In this document: in pieces, positions 45,656-55,068 of the stretch | How positions within the stretch are numbered: position 1 is the first letter of the stretch | How the letters are laid out: the number at the start of each line of letters is the position of its first letter | Notes under the pieces: generated by a model | The model's input: the letters and a program-made list of their open reading frames with translations, nothing else | Database searches by the model: none | What the model was told of the DNA's origin: nothing | Translations under genes and position numbers: made by a program | NCBI GenBank assembly: GCA_917880885.1 | Contig: OU862910.1 | Coordinates: forward strand, 9,436,710 to 9,500,709 | Reading direction: 5' to 3' | Length of the DNA: 64,000 bases | Source of the DNA: Limnephilus marmoratus | Lineage: Eukaryota; Arthropoda; Insecta; Trichoptera; Limnephilidae

Positions 45656-45694
45656 TTCGTCTACACGTGTCACTTGTACCTCAGCTTCATCAGG
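45654..45694 (-). other. CTGATGAAG-type motif abutting the 51-bp array
   Basis: On the minus strand it reads CCTGATGAAGCTGAGGTACA, then AGTGACACGTGTAGACGAAA, and continues directly into the array. The CTGATGA and GAAA elements sit as in the conserved core of a hammerhead ribozyme, but the predicted stem between them is weak. Confidence 0.45.
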
Positions 45695-46101
45695 AAAATA
45701 TATAATCTATTTACAACAATTTAGGTATTAAATATGGGAAGGAACTTTACAAAGTGAGATTAATTGGTGTAAAAATTAGTGTAGGTAAAAATCATTATTC
45801 TATATTTGTTTTTTAAACTTGACGTGATGTATTTAAGTAAGAAATTATTGACGCATAATAACTTAAAATGGTTATTTCGATTATTAGGTATTTGTGATGT
45901 AATATTTGGCGGAGTTAATTATAGAATCAACTGTAAGGACTTATATTGACTACAACAGGGGTGCCCAACCCAAATTGTTTGGTGGGCCAAAAAAATATTA
46001 CTGAGCTTAGGTGGGCCACACATTGATAATATCGGTAAATTAAGAAAACTTGAGTAAATTTACAATTTCTTATTTTGCCGGTAAATTTATATGACCAGGG
46101 G

Positions 46102-46341
46102 CCTAGCATCGTCGATCGATAAGGATTGATAGGATAACTTTCGGTAACTTATTATCGTTCTCTAGGACAACCGCAAATTAACGTTAACGCTAATGTACAA
46201 ATAACAGTTGACGTCGAATATATGAAGAACACTCAGTCATTGTGAACTGTTACTTATTCGTTAGTTGCAATCATGCTAGGGAAGGATGAGAAATTACCGA
46301 AAGTTATCCTATCAATCCTTATCGAACGCCCATGCTAGTAC
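46102..46341. mobile_element. Foldback element nested in the hAT
   Basis: CGATAAGGATTGATAGGATA and ACTTTCGGTAA near the left end are repeated in inverted form near the right end, as are the outer CTAGCAT/ATGCTAG. ACCAGGGG lies directly outside both ends (46094-46101 and 46342-46349), an 8-bp duplication. The arms are about 48 bp with a few mismatches. No coding capacity. Confidence 0.85.
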
Positions 46342-46487
46342 ACCAGGGGTCCGGTCAGTGCTTTGTCCTAAAATACTTGTGACGATACTCGCTCTCAACT
46401 ACACGCGCGCCTAAATGTGTCTTTTGCACTCACCCTCCATTTATTAAAATCAGATCAGTGCATTCGATCCGCGAAATAATACAGATT

Positions 46488-46700
46488 GGGTGATGTTTGT
46501 CTTGGTCTTGGAGGCGGATGATCAGGACACACTGAACCCCAGATTCTTATCCACCCCTTAAACCCTTTTTCTTCCCAGAAGTCTCCTCTCCTTTCTTTCC
46601 TTAAAAAACCCTTCACACAGCATCCCCAAATATGGCATAGACCCTGAGGGAAATTATTTTCCTCATGGCCTCCTGTGTGGAGCTCACGTAAAAAAAATGG
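46488..46700 (+). repeat. Rep-B family copy nested in the hAT
   Basis: GTGATGTTTGTCTTGGTCTT is followed directly by CAGGACACACTGAACCCCAG, so the middle is deleted. The 3' end with AGGGAAATTATTTTCCTCAT and GGCCTCCTGTGTGGAGCTCA plus an A-run is intact. Confidence 0.8.
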
Positions 46701-47220
46701 AATTGATTAAGAAAATATATTTCTAGTGCGGCCAAGCGCCTGACACTTTTAAAGCAAAAAATCAATACCCCCATTGAGAGTCCGAGGTCTAATAAGAAAA
46801 GTTCTTGTGACAATGGTTTTGTTGGTACTCCTGCCTTTTAAATATGCAAGAGCGAGACGGCAGAAACAGTGTATAAAAGGTGATGGATGTTCCTGCTCGC
46901 TCTCCTTAATCACATACAGCTCCGATAGTTAGCACGTAGCTTACATACAACGCAGATTTTATAATTTGCATAAAAATGTTCATCTCGTTCACGCGCGTTT
47001 CATTAAGATCTGCAAGATCACATATCACGCCTACACACAAATGTCTAAATAACAGTTCTAATTTCACGAAATTCAACGAAAATGAGATAAATTCTTTTTA
47101 AACAATTTTTTTCTTTTTTTGTGTTAACACCAAAATCCAAAACATAGAATGCTGAAAACTTCTATTTGGGCCGCAAAAAAATCTTCAATTGGGCGCAGAT
47201 TGGTCATGTCTGGACTACAA

Positions 47221-48619
47221 CTATCTCCTGTTGAAATTAAAAAGTGGGTGAACATTTTCTGTGAAAATTTCTGAATTCAAATTATTAGGCATTTGATTTT
47301 AATACGTACACAAATAAATGACAATGCGAAGGTCAAACTAGTTCGTACGTTATCAAAGAGCCCGGAGCGGGTTGTCACTGCGCAGTGCGCATGATTATTA
47401 AGGCCAAGTGTAATCATTTTTTAATTTGAAATAATGATTATATTATTACGCAAATCGATAAACATAATGTTTTTAATAAGAAAAATATTTTTTTTACATT
47501 TTTAAAATTAACGTAGGCTTAGCATTTATCAAAATCAAGTCAGAAATACGACCTTATTCTGACCATTTTTCGTATGTTTTAAAAAATATTTTTAATTGCT
47601 GAATATCCTCAAAGTATACCTTCAGGGGTTTTCTCTAAAACCTCGTAAAGGAATTTAAAGAAAGAAAAATTAATATGTTTTTAATAATTTTTTTTCATAA
47701 ACACCAATTTACGTGTATTTTTAAACGCTGATAACAAATCTTCGGATTCGTTTATTTAAAAAAACGTTACGATAAATTGTTGGTATTATATTTTTCCATT
47801 TTTTAAAGACAATTTTATAATTTAAAACTTCAATTTAACAATGAAAACCGGGAACTTTAATTACTAGCAAAAGCCCTCTGTCGTGTGGCGCCCATTTATC
47901 TTTCTGTTTACGGTAAGATTTGAAACTAAAAGCTTTTTTCAAATTATTTCAAAAGATGGCAGTAATCAATCGCGGTGAAAATCTAATATATTATTATGTT
48001 CATTTTTGGAGAGACAATTTCATCCATCTGCCTATACATGCAGGTACCTATTCGTTTTATGGTATGATTTGTGCATTATGTTTTACCATTTGGGAATAAT
48101 TGTGCATGGTCAATGGTGTTTGACCATCATAAACGATAATAAATCAGTAGGTATAGGATCTCTGTCTTGACACATAACTCCGTGCTAACAATTAATTCTG
48201 ACGAATCCGACGGAAACATAAAATGTGATCATGATCCGTTGTTAGTTTTTTACGTTTTTTTTGTAGGTTTCAAAGGGCATTTTGAAATAGATGGATTGTA
48301 AAAAAAAAGTTTTTGGTGGACTGATTTTTTAAAGTTTCTTGATGTGTAATGGCTTAGTACGATAAAAAGTTATAAATGTACATATTTATATTTTTGTTTG
48401 TGGTTTTATCAAATAGGTCCATAGTTAGGTACCTTTTGTCCTAATACAATCCTTATTTGTATGTACCTACATTAAGTTTAAAACATTTTTTAAAAATTGA
48501 ATCAATTACACATGTCGGTAAATTAGAGTTAAATTTATTTACATTTCCTCATAATTTTATTTGCTTTGGTATTATAAAAATAATGAAAATAGTGAAGAAC
48601 AGGACGTAGTAGGTAGTTA
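47221..48619. other. AT-rich unassigned sequence
   Basis: No gene recognised across 1.4 kb; A/T-rich with homopolymer runs. Confidence 0.35.
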
Positions 48620-48832
48620 CTCTCAGTATCGCCCTGGTGTAAGACCACCAAACAGAATAGAAACGTTACTTGAAATGGTTTTAGCCGTGTTTGGTGACCA
48701 GATCTAAATAGCTAGCTACTTCCCCACCTTCCGCTTCCCCATTTCCTTCCCCTTCCCACTACCTTCAGCCTCACAATATACCCCAATTTGGGGATTCCAT
48801 AGTCTCATTGGCTCCAGACGGGAGCAGTTGGG
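48620..48832 (+). repeat. Rep-C family copy
   Basis: Carries CTCAGTATCGCCCTGGTGTA, ACTTGAAATGGTTTTAGCCG, GGTGACCAGATCTAAATAGC, TCCCCTTCCCACTACCTTCA and GGCTCCAGACGGGAGCAGTT. Other copies: 20843-20970, the two arms at 48999-49864, 52768-53025 and 63035-63655. Confidence 0.8.
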
Positions 48833-48835
48833 GCT

Positions 48836-48912
48836 TGGGGTGACTTATGGCAGAGGTGTTGGTTATCCAATAAATGATACCGGGGCAGCGGCACCCACAC
48901 CCACCTTCCAAA
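48836..48912 (-). repeat. Rep-B 5' end fused to Rep-C
   Basis: GGGGTGACTTATGGCAGAGG, TGTTGGTTATCCAATAAATG and CACCCACACCCACCTTCC are the reverse complement of the Rep-B head. It adjoins Rep-C without a spacer. Confidence 0.75.
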
Positions 48913-48998
48913 TTTATTGGATAATCAGCAACAAGAGGTTCACTACGTTTCCTGACTTGTTTGTGACGTCACACTAGAGGGAAGGGGGTCCCACAATT

Positions 48999-49864
48999 TT
49001 TTTATATGAATACCGCACAAGAGTGCCATTGAGTCTGCTCCGGTCTGGAGCCAGTGAGATTATGGCATCCCCGATTGGGGTACGTTGTGAGGCTGAAGGT
49101 AGCGGGAAAGGGAAGGAGATGGGGAAGAGGAAGGTGGGTAAGTACCTATTATTCAGGTCAGCAAACACGGCTAAAAGCCATTTCGAGCAACGTTTCAATT
49201 CTGAATGATGGTCTCACACCAGGTCGATACTGAGAGTATCACCCACTCTGGAACGTGCCGCAAATATACTATATATTATTTTCAATGAATTAATTTTGAA
49301 ATAACACAAACTAATCGAATAAAATTTATTTGCTGTGCCGGGATTCGAACCCGCTACTTTCAGATTGCGAGTGAAGAGCCTGACCGCTAGACCACGCCAG
49401 CCGTCAAATGTCAAATGCCAAATGTGACGATGCGTGACAGGGACGGGGGGGGGGGGTGGGGAGGGTCAAAAAATCATAAAATTCATGTGACGTAATTTGT
49501 AGATGGCCCCTTATGAGGTATTCTCATTGATGTTTGTTTGTGTCGTAAAAAAAAGAATTTTGAAGTATTTATAGTACCTACGTCAAATGTGCTAAGTACT
49601 AATACCATACTTACGGCACGTTCCAGAGTGGAAGATACCAGTATCGCCCAGGTGTAAGACCACCGAACAGAATTGAAGCGTTACTTGAAATGGCCTTAGA
49701 CGTGTTTGGTGACCAGATCTGAGGTACTTCCCCACCTTCCTCTTCCCCATCTCCTTCCCCTTCCCACTACCTTCAGCCTCACAACATTGGGGATGCCATA
49801 GTCTCACTGACTCCAGACGGGAGCAGTTGGCACTCTTGTGCGATATTCACATAAATGTTTTTTT
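48999..49864. mobile_element. Large foldback with Rep-C arms and a tRNA-like spacer
   Basis: The left arm (48999-49260) and right arm (49614-49864) are inverted Rep-C copies, each beginning at the outer end with ATATGAATACCGCACAAGAG-type sequence. The inner ends match as GGAACGTGCCG/CGGCACGTTCC. The spacer of about 350 bp contains a tRNA-like unit and a G-run. It may be one compound foldback element or two opposed Rep-C insertions around a tRNA-derived sequence. Confidence 0.75.
49333..49402 (-). repeat. tRNA-like sequence in foldback spacer
   Basis: The minus strand reads GGCTGGCGTGGTCTAGCGGT, CAGGCTCTTCACTCGCAATC, then GGGTTCGAATCCCGGCACAG. The A box (TGGTCTAGCGGT) and the B box (GGGTTCGAATCC) are excellent. 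The anticodon stem has a C-C mismatch, position 33 is C, and the 3' acceptor strand does not pair well with GGCTGGC. I call a tRNA-derived sequence, not a working tRNA gene. Confidence 0.6.
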
Positions 49865-49888
49865 TAATCTAAAAAACGGTCAAGGTAT

Positions 49889-49955
49889 AATTTGGGAGGC
49901 GGGTATGCAGACGCATCCGTCGCCAAGACCCGGACAAACAACACCCTTGCAACGA
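49889..49955. repeat. Rearranged Rep-B fragment
   Basis: The plus-strand head TTTGGGAGGCGGGTATG is joined to AGACGCATCCGTCGCCAAGA and CCCGGACAAAC, which is the minus-strand interior. The fragment thus contains an internal inversion. Confidence 0.65.
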
Positions 49956-50931
49956 AAATTTGAAAGAGAAAAAGTCCCATTTGTGACCGTTATCTTTTTG
50001 TATTTTTCTGTGCCCCGTCCTCTTCCTCCCTGCCGCTAAAGTATATAAAATACATGTCGTTGTAAAGGACCACCACGTCCAAGTTTTGCTATGGTGATAA
50101 AATTAACGAAAAAATATAATTTCATGGAGTTCAGGTAGTAGGACACGTGCGCTGTAGCATCTGGTAGCAACCCGTAGCAACCCTAGCCGCCCGAATCCTG
50201 CTGTGACGTGACCACTTGGTGATAGGATGTGTGACATGTTGAAATAAATATAATATTTATTTTTCTAGTGGCATCTTTCGGATTTAAACGAAACTTTTTG
50301 AAAACAAAATAATCTCAAAATGAATGATAGAGACCGTTTTGTCCGCCAGATTGCTCTGATGCTGTTTTGTACTAATATTATACCTATTCCTCTTCGCGTT
50401 AAGGGACACAGATAACAAATAACATTCAACCAAAGCAGAGCTGAAATTCCACGAAAAATCTGAAATAACTAAATATTTTCTGAAAGCTGAAACAAAGACC
50501 GCTCGCGCTCAATAGAAAGCCTGAAATGTTAAATGACAGGTGTTCCTCGAATTTGAAAATTTGAAAGAAAATTAGCGAATGGATTTCGTCACCGCAAATT
50601 TCAATTTTCTCTCCCCACGATCACCTGATGCCCTTTATCGAAATGTCGCTTTATTTCTCTCGATAACAACTGGTGAAAGGCAGTCTGAATCTTGCCGAAT
50701 TCATCACACGCCACAGTCGTCAAATTCTAATTTAGAAACGTTCCATGACTATTGACTAATAGAATTTAATCTACGAAATCTATTACTTAAAAAGTCGTTT
50801 TCGAACGAAGCATTGAAAACATTTATACACAAAGATATTTGATATTACAAGTGATATTAAATTAAATTCTGTTGAAGTCTTAATAGAACAAAACACTTGC
50901 ATTTGTAAGATCAACGAGAATTCAGTTAGAA
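49956..50931. other. Unassigned sequence
   Basis: No gene or repeat family recognised. Confidence 0.35.
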
Positions 50932-50933
50932 TA

Positions 50934-51774
50934 GGCCACTTGCATGGATTTCATAACGACTTGGAAAAAATCATGTGGATAGATCTTTTTACTAAGATTA
51001 AGAAAATGTTAGTAAAATTGTTTAGAAATGTACAGATTTTTTTTATTTTTAAATAAATAAATCCATTATTTGGGCTCGTGACGTCACTACATGAAAATGT
51101 CCCGTCTCCGAAAATGTTCCTATTATTTTTTTTAAATTCCACACTGATTTATTTTTTTATATGGCATCACTTTGATTTCAGGCGAATTTTTGAATTCGTT
51201 CACTAGATTTATTGTTTGTTCTCTGCATTTGGTTTCACTTTTTGACAGATGCTCTGAAGAGAACCCCGTACTTTTAATGATCTACGGGGTTCTCTTCAGA
51301 ACGTGCAGATGATGTCGGTACATGTTTTAGAGATATAATGATTATGGTGCTGATTTTAACAAAATTAAATTTTATAATATTCTTATTATTATTATAATTT
51401 ACAAGTACAAGTATATTACATTGAATGTAGTAATATAGACGCTGTTCATTATAATGATTTATGATCAATAAGATGAATCAAAGAAAAAAAAATATTTATG
51501 AGATGTAATATTTTTGGTATGCCTCGCTATTCTGCTGTGCCATTCGTGTGGAAAACGTTCTTTTTTTTAAATGATTTTCGGCTATGTAATTATCGTTTTT
51601 TCACACCTATAAAATTATGTCCCGTCTTTCCGGTTTATAAAAAATGGTCTGATTTATCGGATTGAAATTTTCAAAAAATCCCCAGGGTTTCAAAAATACG
51701 ATTAAAAAAAAAAAAAAATACAGAATGTCTTAGAATATTTGCCTAAACCGGAAAAAAATTTGATGCAAGTGGCC
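50934..51774 (-). mobile_element. Foldback DNA element M1, copy 2
   Basis: Same ends (GGCCACTTGCAT, TA outside at 50932-50933 and 51775-51776) and same interior as 22884-23747 but inverted. Matching landmarks are CGACTTGGAAAAAATC, GGGCTCGTGACGTCACTACA, the hairpin at 51252-51302, TGATCAATAAGATGAATCAA and AAAATCCCCAGGGTTTC. The copy is 841 bp, shorter than copy 1 by small indels. No transposase frame. Confidence 0.85.
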
Positions 51775-51776
51775 TA

Positions 51777-52399
51777 TTATTAGTTTAGAATGAATTATAA
51801 TTTCGTGCATTAAGAACACTTTGAAAGTCAATTGAGAGACTCTTTGGGTTTTGTCTTTGAACTAAACTAAATCTTTGTTCGATTTCAAACATAGTTTATT
51901 TCAAACGTCTTGATTCCTTCTCAACGATAATAAAATATCGATTCCTGTACTTTCAAGAAGCTGTTCACAAAAAAATGTTTCGACGAACGATTTTATTTCA
52001 GTGGAGCTTCATGAATATAAAGCGTTTTATAGTTTCTCAATGAACGTTAATAAAATATCAGGGTGAACGAATGTAGAGATATTGTTTGTTCTACTATAGG
52101 TACCAAAAGTAAGTTGTCTGGGCGAATAGTAACTGCGTAACTTTCTATAGTACATGTTATGAATTTTTGGAAGTTTCTTAAACTGTTTGATTAAAATGTT
52201 TATTCAGTTTTCAGTGTTGAAAATTATAATTAAAAATAGTGTTTTACTAATTTTTCAAAAAATTACCAATTTTATAAAAAATACCATGGCGAATAATAAT
52301 TACCTATTTCACTTTTAAATATAGATACAAATAAAATTCCATCAAATTATTCAGTAACCAGGGAATTGAAATCATTTTTTGTTTTGTTTTATGTAATAC
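51777..52399. other. AT-rich unassigned sequence
   Basis: No gene recognised. Confidence 0.35.
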
Positions 52400-52752
52400 C
52401 GCGAGTCCCAAATGCTCTTATCTGGATCCAAGGTTTATAGGTTGAGGTTTGTCCGGGTCTCGGCATCGGATGTGTCTACCCACCAGCTGCAATATGGCGA
52501 GCCGGATCGGGAGAGAATGATTGAGGGAGTCCCTTTGCCTTTTAAAGCCGTACTCTCTCAGAACATCGCCTGGATTTATACGTCCATCACTTCTGGACAC
52601 ATTGCCCCTAGATTTCTACCGACCTCTAATACCCTTTTCCTTCCCAGAACTTCCTCTCCTTCCTTTCCTGAAAAGAACCTCCACACAGCATCCCCAAAGG
52701 CCCTGAGAGGAATTATTTTCCTCGGGGCCTCCTGCGTGGAGCTAATGTAAAC
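52400..52752 (+). repeat. Rep-B family copy
   Basis: Contains GTTGAGGTTTGTCCGGGTCT, AGCCGGATCGGGAGAGAATG, CTTTTCCTTCCCAGAACTTC and AGAGGAATTATTTTCCTCGG. The head is degraded. Confidence 0.8.
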
Positions 52753-52767
52753 GGTCACGGGATCGAA

Positions 52768-53025
52768 AAAGTGGAAGATAATCTCAGTATCGCCCTGGTG
52801 TAAGACCACCATTCTGAATTGAAACGTTACTTGAAATGGCTCTAATGGTGTTTGGTGACCAGATCTGAATATCCAGGTAATTCCCCACCTTTCTCTTCCC
52901 CGCCTCCTTCCTCTCCCCACTATCTACAGCCTGACAACATACCTTAATTGAGGATGCCATAGTCTTACTGACTCCAGACGGGAGCAGCTGGGACCTATGT
53001 GAGGTATTCATATAAAAAAATATAA
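52768..53025 (+). repeat. Rep-C family copy
   Basis: CTCAGTATCGCCCTGGTGTA, TACTTGAAATGGCTCTAATG, GACTCCAGACGGGAGCAGCT and the A/T-rich end TTCATATAAAAAAATATAAA. It directly follows a Rep-B copy. Confidence 0.8.
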
Positions 53026-53439
53026 AAAAGAGTAGAAAGGGTTCGATTCCAAGTATATTTTAATAGTAAAATTTCTCCCTCCGAGTAATCAAGTAATTAT
53101 TTCTCAGAAAAAACAAGCATTTTATTATGAAACATTGTTATTTATTATCCATTCCGCGAAAACCACGCAGTAAACCCGAACATGACCATAGTGCTCGCAT
53201 TTAATGAATTAATACCGTCATATTATTATTTTTAGGGTCGATGGTCAATAACGACCAGTTCATGTATTTTGTAAGTGACGTTTCGCTATTAAATCCCCTT
53301 TTTCCGGTTTCATGGGTATTTTATTGACGTCAGCTGACAAATACAGCCTCTAATACACACAATTCAGAAAAAACTGATATTAAATACATTAGGTTGGCCT
53401 CTTACGAATCTCACTGAACAGTGGCAATGATATCTTGAC
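53026..53439. other. Unassigned spacer
   Basis: No gene recognised. Confidence 0.3.
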
Positions 53440-54290
53440 AAATATTTTTTTTTATTTATTTATCAATAAAAAAGTATATGTATATTGTGTTTTTTTATGC
53501 CTGTCTCACTAGGATATACCTGTGTCGAGACAGGCGTACAAGTATACATATAAATGAATATCTTCTTTACAAGAGTAGTTAAGGTAAACTACATATTAAT
53601 TTGAATCGAAATTAAGACAGAAAGGTGATTGGAAGGGTGGGTAAATCTTTTAAAGAGAGTTAGCTTATAATTGTTGGAGGAGATGAAGTAAAGAAGTAAA
53701 TTATGTTTATTCTATTCATGTAGTTAAATTTGACAGGATTTCTATTATTTTCATTTATTTTATATGGGTTAGGTCGTACGTGAATAGTTATTTCTGTCTA
53801 TGTGTGATTTATTTTACAGATGTTTGTAATAGTGTGGCGTCCAGTACTTATAATCCATTTTTTTAATATCTTGTTTGAATTTTGTCAAGGAGTCAGTTTG
53901 TATGATCGTAGCTGATAGTGTATTATATAGTTTGCAAGCTATGTATTTCTAATGTCTTTATCCAAAGGAGGTTTTGGAAAAAGGAGTTTGGAGAAGTTCT
54001 TCGTTAATGGCTCGGGTATTGTGTATTGTTTGTATAGCTTTGTATAGTGTTTTGTGCAAATTAACTAAGATGGATCTTGAGTAGAGCTGTTTTATGTCCA
54101 TAACATTGAAGTTATTGAAGATCGTATCAGTGCTGGTAGAAAGCGGCAGTTTGAGAATTATTTTTAAGATTAGTTTTTGTGCTTTAATGATGGGATCAAG
54201 AGCACTGGAATATGCATTACCCCAAGCTGAAATTCCGTATTCGATGTGAGATTGGCACAGTGAGTAATATACTGTTTTTTTTTAAGTATA
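53440..54290 (-). pseudogene. 5'-truncated Jockey/CR1-type LINE
   Basis: The minus-strand frame begins near 54290 with YYSLCQSHIEYGISAWGN, SSALDPIIKAQ and LILKIILKLP, the region just after the polymerase core. It continues through NLHKTLYKAIQTIHNTR and, after two in-frame stops, KYIACKLYNTLSATI and FKQDIKKWI, the C-terminal motif. The 3' end carries a hairpin (GCCTGTCTCGACACAGG on the minus strand, near 53501-53537) and an A/T tail. The copy is dead: truncated and with stops. Confidence 0.75.
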
Positions 54291-54482
54291 CATAGGTTAA
54301 GGAAATTGCGTGTTTGTTTGAAAAAGTATATAGATATAATAATTAATATAGCAGAACTTAAAAGATACGGATCCGTGACTTTTCATCCCGTGACAAAATA
54401 TCCCCGACTAAATATCTGAGGGAGCGGTAGAGAGAAATGGCGAGAGAAATGAAAGGCGTGCAGTCGATATAGTGAGTCAGAC

Positions 54483-54488
54483 TTTATT
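54483..54488 (-). terminator. Poly(A) signal AATAAA of the LTR
   Basis: AATAAA on the minus strand, in CCACAATAAAGTCTGACTC, lies about 70 bp before the end of the LTR, as expected for the end of the R region. Confidence 0.7.
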
Positions 54489-55027
54489 GTGGCTACGTAG
54501 CGGAGGTCGATGCGGAGCGGAGTGACGGTGGTGCTGCTGCGTGATGATGAGTGAAGAAGGTCAGGCCACTACGGCGGAGAAGATCACAGGTCTTCAGGAA
54601 GCCGGCGTGTTGCCCTACACCGTGGCGGTGTAGACGTGACCTTGGTCCAGGCGGTCGATCGACGTCGCGTTGACGGGATATGGCGGCTGTGTGTCCAGTG
54701 AGTCGGAGAACATACGTGACGCAGGAAGGAACCTTGTGAGGCGATGAGGATGCTGGCGCGTTGCCAGGTGCTGGTTGCTGCTCGTTGCAGGATGCTGGAT
54801 GATGGCGCGTTGCCGGTTGTTGTTGTTGCTCGTTGCAGGATGTTGATTGCCATCTCACGTCGAGATGGTAGTTGGAGAAGTTCCTCGAAGGTGCTGGAAT
54901 GTTCCTGGGTCACGCTGGATAAATTGATGTTCACTGTCGACTGCGCGAGGCCCGTGCCGGGCGCAGGCACGATAAGAGTTACTGCACTGCTCGATGTGTT
55001 TGTTCGGCCGATGAATGGAAAGTACTG

Positions 55028-55068
55028 TACTGACTGACTCCGAGCAAGCGAGCGCGGCTTATATACCC
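55028..55068 (-). promoter_or_regulatory. LTR core promoter: TATA box and TCAGT initiator
   Basis: On the minus strand GGGTATATAAGC is followed about 30 bp later by TCAGTCAGTACAG. Spacing and the TCAGT sequence fit the arthropod TATA/initiator arrangement, placing the start near 55035. Confidence 0.75.

Larger units (their letters stand above)
45956..47212. mobile_element. Non-autonomous hAT element with 8-bp target duplication
   Basis: The left end is CAGGGGTGCCCAAC and the right end reads, in reverse complement, CAGACATGACCAA, giving a CAGNNNTGNCCAA terminal repeat. GACTACAA stands immediately outside both ends (45948-45955 and 47213-47220), the 8-bp duplication expected for hAT. Subterminal GGTGGGCCAAAAAAATATT and TTGGGCCGCAAAAAAATC also correspond. 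The 1257-bp interior has no transposase frame and hosts a small foldback (46102-46341) and a Rep-B copy (46488-46700). Confidence 0.9.

Noticed and set aside
49333..49402. Functional tRNA gene
   Set aside because: A and B boxes are good, but the anticodon stem and acceptor stem do not pair properly and position 33 is not T.
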